A DNA stretch of 64,000 bases from Chalara sp. BL73 (GCA_918026815.1 CAKJVC010000066.1:310001-374000), one strand, 5' to 3'; shown: positions 24,251-36,860, counted from the stretch's first letter. Notes: generated from the sequence alone by a model not told the origin. Program-made: numbers and translations.

Positions 24251-25156
24251 TCAGGCCGGACCCTTCCAGAGATCATCTATCAATTCACTTGCGACTAACC
24301 AACGATCGATATTACTGCATCCAGATTTCTGGCAGAAGATGCTCCACAGCTTACTTTGCATGCTTGGTTCCAACTTATTGGAGGCGCCTGTCTCAAAATC
24401 CTTCAGATCGACGAGACCTCGTTCAATCACCTCGTTGACCCATTGGCGGTCGAGTTCCGTCGTGTTGAGTCCTCCAACTGCTGCTGATGCAAAGAATGGT
24501 CCATAGCGCAGTAATCTAAGAAGGTTAGGGCGATGATCATGTTGCAGTGCGGAAGATTCTCGATGCGCCAAGCGATCACTTACCTATCCTCGAAAACGCA
24601 AGCCCGCTCAATCTTTCTACCTTCCGCCACCCCCGAAAGAGGCTGCACGAGATCGGCGTACCCATTACTTAGGATGTTGACCAAGGTTCCTAGAACCGCG
24701 ATCTCGACCGTATCAAGCTCCATGAGAAACTCAAGCTGCCTTCCTGCCCTCAAACCGGCAGTGCAATCAGCGATCTCATAAAGAAGCTGGAGTCCGGCGT
24801 TTTTGAGCATCAGCGTTTTTTGGAGACGTGCCGCATCAGAGAAAACGCCGAACTGGGCATCACCGATCCGGAAATGAGTGCGATAAGGTGGCGAGCAATT
24901 GGAAATCGGGTGTTCTGGGAGCCGGATGTTAGAAACTGACTGTTTAATGTATTTTTTTATGAAGGGGCCACCAACGGACGAGGTACTTGACGGTGCCAGG
25001 GCGGGAATGAAGCTCTGACAGCCAGTGATATGAGCATGGCTTCACTATTTCACGTGCTGGCCACCGGCGAGAAGGGAGGACGTGGTAGTGGAAATTCTCT
25101 CCGACAATCACGTTCTTGACAATCGAGCGCTCATAAGCATTCAATAGTGAATTCAT
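24251..25156 (-). pseudogene. Uncharacterised gene with an apparent single-base frameshift
   Basis: Two coding blocks on the minus strand join across a good intron (exon 1 to 24584, exon 2 from 24515; GTAAGT donor, CTTAG acceptor), ending at a TGA at 24251. Upstream, the frame that opens with an ATG at 25156 (MNSLLNAYERSIVKNV) runs to a run of seven T on the plus strand at 24952-24958. The downstream frame (SVSNIRLPEHPISNC) opens immediately after it, so a one-base length change in this homopolymer would connect them. The downstream part has helical, charged sequence (ELDTVEIAVLGTLVNILSNG; LNTTELDRQWVNEVIERG). I do not recognise the family. It may be a true pseudogene or an assembly error in the homopolymer. 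Confidence 0.55.
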
Positions 25157-25979
25157 ACCCTAAATTTGTTAACTACAATTATTTCATCAACGAATACGGG
25201 TCTGGTCATACTTTCGACAGGGAGAGCAATTTCTTGATGGTTTTTGGATCATCTCTCAAGGCGTGTTCCACAACTATCAACATTATATCCGAATGCAGGC
25301 CTTTTGAGCCTCGACTCTGATATGAGGTGCTCATGGCGGACACAGTTCAAGGGATCGGTCGTGATGCGATGAGACTAAGCAAATGTCGATGATGCTTGCA
25401 ATATGTGTGGTATTGAAAATATGTACAATACTATCCAAATTCAAGTATAGTCATCAAGGTGCCTGTGTTCTTGACTCACGTGGAAGCTCATTGACTGTGG
25501 TTCATGGCAGGTGCGAGGCTAGCCATCAAGGTAGATTTAATTTTATCCACTGAAATTTGATGGTCGCACATATAATCAGATAGCATACTCTTTCCCATTT
25601 GCGATGGCGTTTAGTAGCTGTGGTTATTTATTAATCGAAACTATCCAATAATGATCTCGTGATGCTAACATCATTTTCAGAGAAGATGTTGCAACCCCTC
25701 GCTAAAAGAAAGGGGAAGTGGGGCACAACGCCTGGCCTGCCCTGGAGAGTGTTATATAAGCTTGGCAGAGTGTCTGTTGATTGTTTTGATATTTTAGACG
25801 TGGCTATTACAATATCTATCCTTTAACATCTATCTTTATCTAATGACGCTGCGTTTCTTAAGAATCGTATCGTCAACATGTACCATGCTGGACTCTATAT
25901 GCTCGCGATATCCCCCTTCTCGGAACGCCAAAATCATATCCTCCGCCGCGTTTATTTTCCTATCTGTTTAGTACGTATT
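25157..25979. other. AT-rich, no gene seen
   Basis: This lies between the frameshifted orphan and the MFS pseudogene. There are no frames with family resemblance. Confidence 0.5.
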
Positions 25980-27827
25980 CTAAAATTCATGACGAACCCT
26001 TTTGCCTTTCATTCCAGTCTTCTCCCCATAGAAGCACAAAAGAAATGGCAGAGGAATGAAGGCGATGGATAGGAAGCTGAGTAAAGTCGCCCAGTCTATT
26101 CCCAAGCTTCTTATGCATAGCGTTTCAAAGATCGGAATCCAGCTCCAAAAACCAATTCTGAATAGACAGTTGCAGCAAAGACTGATGCGCCACATTCGGG
26201 GTAGGCATCTCCGAGGTAGTTGAGTACCGAGTTAAATAGTAGGAAGGACCTGATTGTGAAGAAGCCAGATCCGATAATAGGTACGATCCACCGAAAACAA
26301 ACTAGCAACATATTTCTCACAGTGGGTGCAAGTGTCCGCAACGTGCATGAGCGGATGGCCTACCGGTCCAAGCGAACGAAAATAAACAAACTGGAATGCA
26401 GAAACAGCCCACAAGAGCAGGAGGTAGCCGCTTCTCTAGTTTCAATTCTCCATTTTCGTTGAACTGTGGCTCTTGCACCTTGTAGAGCCAAAGGAAGAGG
26501 CATGGCACAGCAGCCGTCCCTGCTACAAAGATGTCAAGGAAAGTCACATCCTCCTCACCAAGGTTGAATCCGTAGATGTTAACGAACACCAAGACGAAAG
26601 ACTCAAACCAAAGGTAGAGAGGACCACAGATCAGGGCGATATAAAGATTCATGAAGAAAATGATTGATTCGGTGAAATTGGGGCTGATGGGTTGGGCTAT
26701 GGCCATCACAGCAACGTCACTGACACTCACCCCATCTCCGGCTAGCTCAGATTCACTTCTGAGATTATCTAGCCTGAGGTGTTGGCGAAGACGGCCAGTT
26801 ATTCCGTAGAGAATATTTGCAGAACTGGTTTCGGGCAATGATACGATCAGAAAGGCCAAGGCGGTACGAGAAAGCCACTACATATAGAGAAGAGACCAGC
26901 CATTGGTCAATGAAAATCTGCATCAACCGTTTCCGGTAGCCACTGAAAGTAATGTGCAAGGGGAAAGGGGTAAGCTTACGAGAAGTCCCCAGATAGCCCA
27001 TCACCATCCTCTATGTTGCCCTGCAAAGCTTCCAACAAGTGGCCCTAATACCGCACCGCAGATAGCGGCTAACCCCAGATAACGATTGCATAAGCTCGCT
27101 TTGCCAGTCGGTAAATATAGGCTAGCGATGCTCCACGCGCAAGGAACTGGAACCTAAAGTCCCTGGCTATCAGCACATGGCTATGTAAAGTTTGGTAGCC
27201 AAGATATATTCAGAATGGCGAGCTCCATATCACGAAAAAGATACTTAAGTAAACAACATGCCTAAATTCTTGGCGTAGATGACTGCAAATTGGAAGAATA
27301 CGAAAACGAAGAGACTTCCGATATAAACAGGATTCCGTCCAATCTGAGGTATTTCACACAATAGCGCCCATATCATTGGACCTAATCCGTAACCAGCAAT
27401 ATACAAACTCAAACCAAGGGTCGCAGTAACTTGGATGATCTAAATTCCTGCATGACTGTTTCAATTCCAGCGGAGTAGATAGATGAACCAACATAGACCG
27501 CGAATTTTAAGAAGCAGATCCCGAAGGTGACAAAAAAATTCTTTGAAGCTGACCAGCTTGGGGGATTCTAGTTGATTTTAGTATATTTCGCAGGCAGATG
27601 GCCTTGAAGCTTACTTCCGGATCATGACCTGAGTACCAGCTAACGATGGTGACATCTCTCCCTTTCTCTAGATCAACCGGTACGCCAATAATTCCATTTC
27701 TCGGGTGGCCATCTCGAAGCGTCGATTAAGATTCATTTGGCAGATCAACCATACCAGCAACACTGTGAGAATTGCGGTTGTCTCCATTGCTGTCATCCTC
27801 GGTGCCTGGACGGTCATGGAGTGCCAT
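25980..27827 (-). pseudogene. Decayed MFS drug:H+ antiporter (DHA1-type)
   Basis: Minus-strand fragments in several frames line up in the order of an MFS transporter of the fungal drug/polyamine type. From the start: an Asp/Asn-rich N-tail (ATG at 27827) with an in-frame TAA at 27726-27728; a VSWYSGHDPE block; FFVTFGICFLKFAVYVGSS (helix 1); then, in another frame, ATLGLSLYIAGYGLGPM and EIPQIGRNPVYIGSLF. The middle third is poorly preserved. The second half resumes with LPETSSANILYG, NLYIALICGPLYLWFESF and FNENGELKLEKRLPP, then shifts frame again to PIIGSGFFTI and FNSVLNYLGDAYPE, ending with a FYGEKTGMKGK tail at 25980. At least one stop and three or more frame changes cannot be explained by introns. 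Family placement rests on these motifs. Confidence 0.85.
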
Positions 27828-29175
27828 TCGAACTAAATTTGGAATGTCGGCGTTCCGAGATGGAAGAATGAACCTAATACACAAGCCCGGAGTTTCTGGG
27901 CGAACTATTGCAAGTGTGTTGACTTACTGGACTTCTCCATGTCAACATATCGCCTCCATATCGATGGATCTTTATCTTCTTCGTAGGCCAAATATTAACG
28001 AGCACCGGCAAGCCGGGGCGCACCGTATCACGAATCAGCTCCTTCATAGCGCTAAACCTCAGAAGCTTCCTGTCCTATCGTAGTTCTTAAATGTGGTAAA
28101 AAAGTTCTGCGGTCATCATCTAATATAAAACACTCCCCAAGTTAGAAGTAGCTATCATCACTATATATCGTCATCGGGTAGGGCTCCTTTTCAGCGCTCG
28201 GGAGATACCAACGCCATGCAAGATCTCTCGCCTTATTTCAAAGTCCATATTGATTAATTGGCTCGGTGTATTGATTGTCGAGGGCTGACGACTTGGTTGA
28301 TTCTCGCTGGGGGAATCATTGACGTATGTGATGGAAGCGTCGGGTATTATCTTGTGGGTTTTACAAAGCAAGACTTAGATCTTCAAGAACCGTGCCTAAA
28401 GGAGAAAAACGTAACCGTTTGATTTGATCATGGTGCAACCACGTGAAAACTCCCATGTAAATACCAACATTGAAAATATTAGTGGTCTCACAATGCGGCA
28501 ACTTCAGGCAATAGATGTGGAAATATTTGGTCATATTTGTAAGAATCCACACGGAAACATATATGGCTTCTCGAAGATTCGTCGGGATAATTATGAAATA
28601 TCTTGGTGGCCCCTCCCGATCAACTTTGTAGAAAGATAGCTGGACTTTTGTAGCATGTATGGGTTGAAGCTCGAAATAAGACCCCAATTCTCAACAAAAA
28701 CCGAAACTTCATGCCAATTTCAAGGTATTCATAGACAATTTTTTGCACACAATATGAGGATATTGGAGATGCAACTGTCTGGAAGTTAGAAGGCAAGATT
28801 GGTAGGAGGGCTGATTAGTCTCAAGTAGCAGTCGTAGAAGGGCAGGAGAAAAGAATACAATAGGAAATTACGGATAGGGGAAAGAGATAAAACATATAAA
28901 ATGCCCTGACGCCCTTAACATGTTCTTGGTTATTCTCATTTGATCCCGATTTTACTCATACTCAGATTGTTCATTGCTAACTGAATTAAGAACGCTGCCC
29001 ATTAGGTAGTGGTTGATCATACATACACTTAATGTCATAACTATCCGCAATCAACGCCATCGCAGTGCTTCCCTCCAAATTTCTTCCTAACGCCATAGTA
29101 TGCTCCGTAACCATGAGTAAATCCCACCCTACGCCTGATTTCTTCAGCATTTTACAAGATCCAAACTTCTATGCT
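27828..29175. other. Gene-poor flank of the first decay zone
   Basis: Two reverse frames (28171-28371 and 28361-28687) overlap here but show no recognisable domain. No supported gene. Confidence 0.45.
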
Positions 29176-29997
29176 TTATTTGAGACCATGTGCTGCAACA
29201 GGTTTCGCTTTCACCTCAATCTTCTTGTTGCCCAATTCAATAATCTTGTCGATCAATTTGTCGTTTTCGTCCAAGTCAGCAACGTCGTCCCCGCCGCCAA
29301 TAGACACCGCATTGATGAGCACATTAGGCACTGTCTTCCGTCCCGTAAGTTCTGCCAGCCGAGCCTGTAGTCCTGGGCCAAGGGGATGTAAATCTAGTTC
29401 GACGATATGCGGCGCAGGATCAATTATGTATTTTTCCAGAATCATTTTCGCTTTGCGAGAGAACGGGCAGTAGGATTTACTAAACACGATTACTGTTGCC
29501 AGTTAGCCTTCCCATATCGCTTGAGGAAATTGTGCACACTTACTCGGCGATTTCCTCAAAATGGTGTTCAGCTCCGTCTCAATGTCATGTTCCTCCTGAC
29601 TCTCCTCCTTGACAACCTTCTGTCCCTCCGCACCATACTTCTTCCTTCCCGCAACGCTTTTCTCCTCTCTTGCACCTTCTGCCGCACTACCCACGCCGAC
29701 TAAGATGCTTGGTGGGTCTGGCTTAGGCGCCTTTGCATTCGCATTATTCTTCGCCACCTTTGCAGCTTGCTTCAAACGCTCAGCCATATCCTTAGCTATC
29801 TCGGCGTCCTCATCTATTTTCACAGCCTGGGGCTTTTTCTTATTCTCCATCCCTTTCACCGTCTTTGAATAGAAATCTCCAAAATTACGGCTGTCGAGCT
29901 CGCGCTGCTGGCGTAGGGAGGAAGTATAGAAGAGGGTTGTGACGACGATGCAGACAACAAGGACCGCGAAGACCTTCACGCGACGAACGGAAGGCAT
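29176..29997 (-). CDS. Membrane-anchored monothiol glutaredoxin (Grx6/Grx7-like)
   Basis: Two exons (29997-29544, 29492-29176) encode 256 residues. A short basic N-terminus precedes one signal-anchor helix (VKVFAVLVVCIVVTTLF, about residues 8-24). A charged Lys/Glu/Ala-rich stalk of about 120 residues follows, then a C-terminal glutaredoxin fold. The active site reads SKSYCPFSRKAK with Cys160 and Ser163, a monothiol CPFS. TVPNVLIN is the cis-proline loop and GGGDDVADLDENDKL the glutathione-binding GG region. By analogy with yeast Grx6 and Grx7 it would sit in the early secretory pathway with its catalytic domain in the lumen, handling glutathione mixed disulphides or binding an iron-sulphur cluster. 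The location is inference from the type II layout. Confidence 0.92.
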
Positions 29998-30693
29998 TTT
30001 AGAGGAGCGCCGAAGGAATGGCGCAGTTTGAACAGCTGTATTTTATTAGATAAGAACCATCTTTTTGTTGATACGGGTTGAACATACGAGCGTGCCTGTG
30101 CTGATATTTGTGCATTGAAGTGGTTCTCGTTGTTTTCAACACAAAAATTAGGGACGGCGTAGTTTCGCGCCGAGTTAAGCTGTTGCGACTTTGCAACTCC
30201 CACAAAGAATCTTATAACTGATCTTGAGACAATGGGTTGCGTAAGGGCGTACGATGGTGTGTAGCGTCGCTTCGGCCCTTAATTTAGTCCGGCCGCCAAG
30301 TCAGCTGTGGAGGAAAATGCGGAGAGGATGCTTGGCGCAAATCTCTATTTATGGTCCTAATATGGATTAGCGTTGTTTTCTTATGCGGCTCCAGGGTCTT
30401 TTTGAATGAAACCGATACCCTCTGATTAATGAGCGGCTGTACCAATATGTGAACATCATGGATCTCGGTAAGAATCTGTGCTTCAAGGATAGAAATGCAA
30501 ATGGATAGTCATCTTATTAGGTAATTAGTTTTATTTTCTTTTATACAAGCGGCCCTGATTAAAGAAGAAATCCCAATGATAATCCGCTATTGTACAAGAA
30601 CGCTATACCTGCTGCCCCTTCCCCAGCTATTCCTTTTTCATGAAACGCCACGCTACCCCCTTTCATTAACTCCCCTTAGTCCAGTCGTACACC
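29998..30693. other. Intergenic, no gene seen
   Basis: This should hold the promoter of the glutaredoxin gene and the 3' end of the hydrolase gene, both on the minus strand. No gene is supported. Confidence 0.55.
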
Positions 30694-33489
30694 TTATCTG
30701 AAAGCCCCTACACTTGCCCGTTCTCTCAAGGCCCGCCTTCCGTTTTCCCCCTTACCAATGCCAGTCACTTTCATCCAGTCCTCCCATTCTCGCGCAATTT
30801 CCATTAAAACACCACCCATTACAGCAGCAGATGCCATGAGACCATGGCCCTCGCCCTCAAGCACTCGTACCTCACACCTCCTCATGGTCTTTCCTAACCA
30901 TCTGACATTCTCAACAGGAACTCGAGTATCCTTGCTTCCATGATGAATGATTACTGGTCGCGTGATATCCACGTATCGGAAGCCAATAGTGTGCCTTCGC
31001 TCCAAACAGACTAGTAGATCAACAGCAGGGTTAGCACCCAAGGTAGCCAGATTCCAAATTGCTTGAGTGAGGCGAGAGTCGTAGGTTATTTGACGCTCTT
31101 TATCAGCCAAAGAACTTGCTGCAGCTGCTAGTATTGCAGCTTCATGATGTGGATCCGATGGATCCTTTGCTGCTTTTTCCAAAGCACCTCGTTCCGAGGG
31201 ATCTGGGTAGATGGTAGAATTTCTACCGTGGTTCTCCTTGTCAACTCCAGGGGATGCTGTGTTTCTACCAGTAGGAGCAGGCGTGTCACGGCCAGTAGAT
31301 TTACGCTTGCTTCGTCCCTTAGCCTTTGGGAGGCTGCTGGTTATTGAGCTGCTTGTGGCACTCATGAAACTGGAATTCGCAGCCTTTAGAATGGGGGTAG
31401 GAAGCGCGCGAAGAATGCGCTGAGAGGTGGGTATAGCGTTTATCGGCGGAGACACAACTTGCGCACCAAACACATTCATTTGAGAAGGCGGAATCCATGG
31501 CGCAAGGAGATGAATGCGGCCCCGGATATGCTGCGGCATACGTAAAGCTGTTGCAAGTGCATATATTGCGCCTGCAGAATGAGCCAGGATGGAGAATTTC
31601 GTGATCTTCAAGGCTTGACATATTGCATAAACATCGTCTATTATCAATTAGCGACGTGCAGTCCCACCAAGAGAGGGCAAAGGGTTCAACATACCGGGCC
31701 AACTGAGTGGCGTTTCTGTTCCATCGTTATAGGGTTCGCTATCTCCTACACCAGGCCGATCCGGAGTAATCAGACGTAACTTCAATGTCAAGGCAAGTTC
31801 GTCGTAAAATGCCGTGATATACCGCGTCAAACCCATGCCAACACAGCAGAAAACAGCGAAGCCTTCAGAGTCTCCAACTTCTGAGAAGGAAATTGTTCTG
31901 CCAGTCTGCGGATGCCGTATCTTTTGCGAAAGGCGTGGAGAGCATAAGTATGCCTCCACCGCATCGTCCACAGAATCAGCACTTGTAGGCCTGTCATCAA
32001 CATGAATCTGTGGCGGTTTGGCAGGTTCCGATGAAACTGCTCCTGACAATGGTGTAGAGCTACTTCTGTGGTGGGAATCCTTCTCGGAAGATCGAGGGCT
32101 CAATGGGGCAGATAGCCGCTTGAGTCGCGACCCATTCCGTTTCGGTTTTGTAGTAGTATCTACTGTTTCAACTTTGCCAGATAACCTTCTCTGATCGGAA
32201 GAAAGATTCGCACGATCGGGGCTTGGTCTCGCCTTTCTTTGTGCAACAGACGGGGAAGGCGCTCCTTCATCTACATCTCCAATGACTTGAAGTTGATCAG
32301 ACTTTGAGTTCCCAGTGGTTTGCTTGCTTGACAAAGTATTAGACTTCGACGGCTGAACATTTTCTAGAGAGTCCAAAGGCTCCATCATTTTTGAGTTGCC
32401 ATCAGAGGATTGCTCTCGTCGGCTTCGATCCCGCTTGCGCCCTAATTTCTCCTCATCTTGCTCGTGGATTACATCCGTATTGTCTTCGCTAGTACGCTTG
32501 CTGCTGTGCCGGCTTGATCGGTGGGAAGAACGATGTGTCGACGATTTTGGCTTGCGAAGTGACGAGTCCCTGGTTGGTATGAATCTGCCAGATCCAACAC
32601 CTCCGTGACCAAATGAACTCAAAGCGGGGCTTGCCACATTCGTAGTCTGTTTTGCGGGTGTAGACTCTTCCGGTTCTTCGCCGATGGCGGTTTCTGCCAT
32701 GAAAGAGTCGGAATCGAAATGTGGTAGGGTTAATCGGTCCATGGCGGCTTTTCCGCCTCCTACCACATCACCACCTGCCCTCTTGCGCTCCTGGTCTTTC
32801 TCACGTAATCGCTCCCTGGAACTCATGTACATTAACCCTCTCTGTTTTCTCGCTTGTTTCTTCCCCCAACTTTCACTAGAGGACCTCCTTCTCAATTCTG
32901 GTACGGGAGCTATGCCACGCTCGATTGAGAGGTTCCCTATACTGGCGGTATCATCCTGGTCCTTGGACCCTGACGAGCCTTTCGATGATGGTCTTGATCC
33001 AACTCTTAGGAAACCCTTGAAACCATTCGTATCTCGTGGAGATTTTGGCGGCGCAGTCAGAGGCGAGAAGCCAGAAGGGGGTTTTGCTGTCCGAATGACG
33101 GGTGGACTTGCAGCAAGTTCATCCAAAGATTTCTCCTCATCTGCCAGATCTCGTAAAGATGGCTGATCGAAAGCGCCGTAATCTATGCCAAAGCTGCCGC
33201 CCTGTGTCCTCCCTCTATGCTGTTGCGCATTGGCGCCGCTGCCTCCTTTATTAAATGTGGTATTGAGCGCAGACGGAGAGACAGGACTTGAATGACTTCC
33301 AAGGCCGTCGAAATGCTGACTTGCGGGTGACGAGATGATTGAAAGGGACGTGATGAGGTTGGAGATTACTTCTGGTGAAGCAGGTTGTAACTGAACGCGG
33401 TTCGAGGAATGCGTCGAGGGACCTTGAAGGGATTTTCGACGTCCATGACCTCCTCTATGGCGATTGGGAATGGGTGGAGGGGTTTCCAT
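30694..33489 (-). CDS. Long alpha/beta-hydrolase with disordered N-terminal half
   Basis: Two exons (33489-31695 and 31637-30694) encode 912 residues. The first 500 or so are Ser/Arg/Lys-rich low complexity with many SR-like and KRTS patches and no fold I can see. The hydrolase fold begins near residue 510 with GRTISFSEVGDSEGFAVFC, then LITPDRPGVGDSEPYNDG. The nucleophile elbow is AHSAG with Ser619, Asp is in HHGSKDTRVPVENV and His in LEGEGHGLMAS, so a full triad is present. An insertion of about 110 residues rich in Ser/Thr/Lys splits the fold between the elbow and the late strands. The substrate is unknown; this fold covers esterases, lipases and epoxide hydrolases. The first elbow position is Ala where Gly is common. 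Confidence 0.85.
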
Positions 33490-34889
33490 AATTATTAGCT
33501 GATTCGAATTCTACGACTTTTTCTTGGTACTGCACTGACTCTCCAAAACTACGTTCCTGTACCTAATGTTTCAGAACAGCAATCGATTTGTCGCGTTGGA
33601 CTGTCGAGTCTGAGAAAGGGTTTGAAATACTATCATGCACCTGCCATTGGACGAGCGTAATGCAGGTGGTGTAAGGGCAGCAACCTAGAAGCTATGCAGC
33701 TTAGTTCAATGAGCCTTTGATGTAAGGGATCGGATTAGGCTCGGTGCTTCGAGAAACGGGTTGGGTGGGAATCGGGTACACACCTCCAAAGACAAAAGCA
33801 AAGTTGGTGATAAAAGACAAATGTCTCGGAAGAGGATCAATAGGGAAATGTGAGATGGTCTTGAGCAGATTGTGCGCGGAGAATTATTGTCTTGTTGTTC
33901 CTTTGATCGCGACCCCCAAACTGAGGGAGGGAGCGGAGTCTCTCGTTAGGCTTCGCTGCTGGCACATCAACCTTCAAGTACTTCTGCACGCGTCCAGCCC
34001 ATGAAACACAATCCGCGGGCTGCAATAGTACTTCAGGACACCAAGAGAAGCGTAATTATGCAATGCAAATGCATGTAACAAGCCGTATCGGAGTGTTTAC
34101 TGTATGGGAGGAGAAAGTTGAGAAAGTCATGCAGTAGTTTGGCCACGCATCCGCATCAACTCTGGAGATTTCAACCTCGTACCCCTGAAAGGGAAAAGGG
34201 TCTGTGCGAATGCTAAATATTGGGTGTGTTAAATATACCCATCCAAAAAGGTTAAAGCTATCAGGTCCACTCGGCGCAACGATTAAACGGTTGGTCGCTC
34301 TAGGTTTCCTGTGAAAGATTACGAGATCATGTTACAAGTAAGTTACTTAGACAATGGGGGGAGCTGTGCTCGGTTGTACTATATGTAGGGACCTACTCTA
34401 ACCGTTGGGACCTACTAGAATTAGCAAAGGATGCAAGTCGCCAACATGCATGCATGCAGGCAGGCAGGCCGTATAGCACCAGTACAGCACCAGCACGGTA
34501 ACAGTGCGTTATTCCATCCGGAGTATTCAACAACTCCCGAATCCCAACTAATCGGAAGGGACATCTCGCCTAAGCAAGCTCGAGGCACCAACCCAGCACC
34601 GGCACTGCTTTCCCTCCCTCTAGAGGACCCTTGAAAGCTTGGTAGGGGCGGGCCGACATTTTTCCGACTGGATGTGGAGATGATGGGGAATCAGGTTAAT
34701 TAATTAACCCAGCTCTGACCTACGTCACCGCCAGCCTTATGATGTTTCCTTGGGGAATCGGTGTTACAATAAACATCTGTCTATATAAGTATGGCTCAAG
34801 TGAGCTCTCAGTTCCTTTGTTTTATGCCCGATATTTATGCTGCTAGTCGATATTTCAAGCAATAAGAGCTAGAATCAACTTTATCAACT
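33490..34889. promoter_or_regulatory. 1.4 kb divergent intergenic region with TATA-like box
   Basis: The hydrolase gene (minus) and the desaturase-family gene (plus) diverge from here. A TATATAAG sequence at 34783-34790, about 100 bases before the plus-strand ATG, is a good TATA-box candidate. A short ATGC/AGGC simple repeat lies at about 34446-34470. I see no gene in between. Confidence 0.55.
34446..34470. repeat. Tetranucleotide simple repeat (ATGC then AGGC)
   Basis: Three ATGC units are followed by three AGGC units. Seen directly. Confidence 0.75.
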
Positions 34890-36071
34890 ATGGACGCATT
34901 ATTATCTCTACCCATCATGGGTTATTTTCTTATGCCTGGATTAACTTCATACAGCACTTCACTAAATGTGCTATTCTTCTATATGGTATGCCCGATCCCA
35001 ACCCTTCTCGATTTGCGGCGCAACAATATGCTAATGTTAGACAGACGTGGAGCACTTTAGTCCTCTCGCATTCACCCCTCAAAGTTGAGATCCTCGGTGT
35101 ATTAGGCATTCGAACGCTCTTCTTCCTCATTCCCTCGTTACTATTCCTGCTTTTCGACAGTATATTGCCCAGCCTAGCTGTGGGAATCAAGACACAAAGC
35201 GATGCTGCTTTACCGGTTCGAGGTGGAGGGTCAAGAGCTTTCAGAAGAGGTGGCGGTAGACCTGAGTGGTATGCGGTCGTGGGTCTCAGTCTGTTCAACA
35301 TTATCTTCACAACGGCGATTCAAGCCGGATTAGAATCACTTTTCACCGAGGTCCTGGAAATAAGGAGTGTACTGAAGGTTACAACAACATTGCCCATGCC
35401 ATGGAGCATTGCCAAGGATGTTCTTAGATGCCTGTTGCTACGAGAGGTTCGTTCAATTCCTACATGGCGAGCTGTTTAAATTTGGCTGGCTGCTTGCTTT
35501 AGGACTAGTGTGATGTAAACATTAAAGACTGACAAGGATCTAGGGCTTTCAATACTACATTCATCGATTTATACTTCACTCAAAGTCTCCCAATACCCTC
35601 AGCAAGTTACATAACACATACTTTCACTCCATCACATCCCCATTCTCTTTCTCTGCACACTATGACCATCCGGTGTCCTATCTATTCTTCAGATTCTTGC
35701 CAACATACCTTCCCCCCGCACTATTTCGCACGCACCTCCTGACGTATCTACTCTTACTATCCTTAATCACTCTCGAAGAAACCTTGACTCTGTCGGGTTA
35801 CTCCACCATCCCTGGAATTATGCTAGGAGGCATCACCCGAAGACAAGATCTACATAGCGAATGCCGCGGCCAGGGCAATTATTCTCCATGGGGTCTGCTA
35901 GATTGGATCCACGGCACAAGTATTGGCCCAGACGTTGTCGATGATATCAGGGACGAGTCTGAGAAGCACCAGATTGCTGAGAGGAGTGGCAAGGCTTGGG
36001 ACGACACCAAAGAAAGCGGGAAGCGGGGCCTAAAGGCTTGGAATGGGAGGAGGAAGAGCAGAAAGGCGTGA
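34890..36071 (+). CDS. Sterol desaturase / fatty-acid hydroxylase family enzyme
   Basis: Three exons (34890-34985, 35045-35446, 35544-36071) encode 341 residues. This superfamily comprises membrane di-iron enzymes of the ER that hydroxylate or desaturate lipids and sterols, using clustered histidines as iron ligands. The His motifs are HRFILH (His173 and His178), LHNTYFH (189-194), AHYDHP (205-208) and the late LHSECRGQGNY with DWIHGT. Hydrophobic segments occur at 8-30, 45-75, 100-125 and 220-245. The third cluster has LHSE where many relatives have LHH, so ligand number may be reduced, though relatives vary here. The C-terminal 55 residues are charged and Lys/Glu-rich. The substrate cannot be told. 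Both introns have CTAAT- or CTGAC-like branch sites. Confidence 0.82.
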
Positions 36072-36860
36072 TGATTTATTGGCTAGTGAGGTTATGATGG
36101 CGTTCTGTTTATGTTTGGATTTACGTCCCTTTTCTCAGTATATACCCCTTCTAGTTGTCACAAAAGAACGCAATCGCAATCTTCATTTTTCTCATGTGGG
36201 GATCCTTCGATTCCAGCTTTCCCATGATTCACTTTTTATCTCCGCCATCTAATGCTTTCACAGACAGTGTAGCAAACCTGTGAGGTAACGAAGAACCTGC
36301 TGATAAACCAATCTAGCGGTCCCTAAATTTGACTTTCCGGAATATACTCTTATCTTGCTGTGCAGCAGATCGGCTGGATCTTGATCAAAGAGCTCAAACA
36401 TCACTTTCTTATATTCCTCTCAAGCCATTCTCTATCCCTTTGAACACATATTCGTTGATGGACCCATTATGTGTGTCTCATGAGGTTTGCGGGGATCTAA
36501 ATTGAATGAATGCATGTGTTTGCCGGCCGCTAATAGTGTATGGTGCTGCCACTGATAGCCGGGCGGTATAGCGTGGTGTTATTGGTAGAAGAGCAGGCTA
36601 TAGCGGTCTCCTACCTGCGAGCTGCTTTTGGTAGTGTGGAAGAGACGTTGAAAATAAGAGCCTTGTTAACTCTTGATCATCTGGGATTTTGGATAGTAAT
36701 GGTTAAACGATATGAGGTATTGGTGTCAAATCTGCAATATAAGGATACTGATGGTATACAAATGGATATGCTCTAGATGAGTATTTTATCCTCTGAATAA
36801 AAGTACATTTCAGGTATCTCGCCGTCCAAATATACATTCCTGATCATACAAATCCTGCAC
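36072..36860. other. Intergenic between convergent genes
   Basis: No gene is supported. A short plus-strand frame at 36540-36776 has no recognisable content. Confidence 0.55.
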
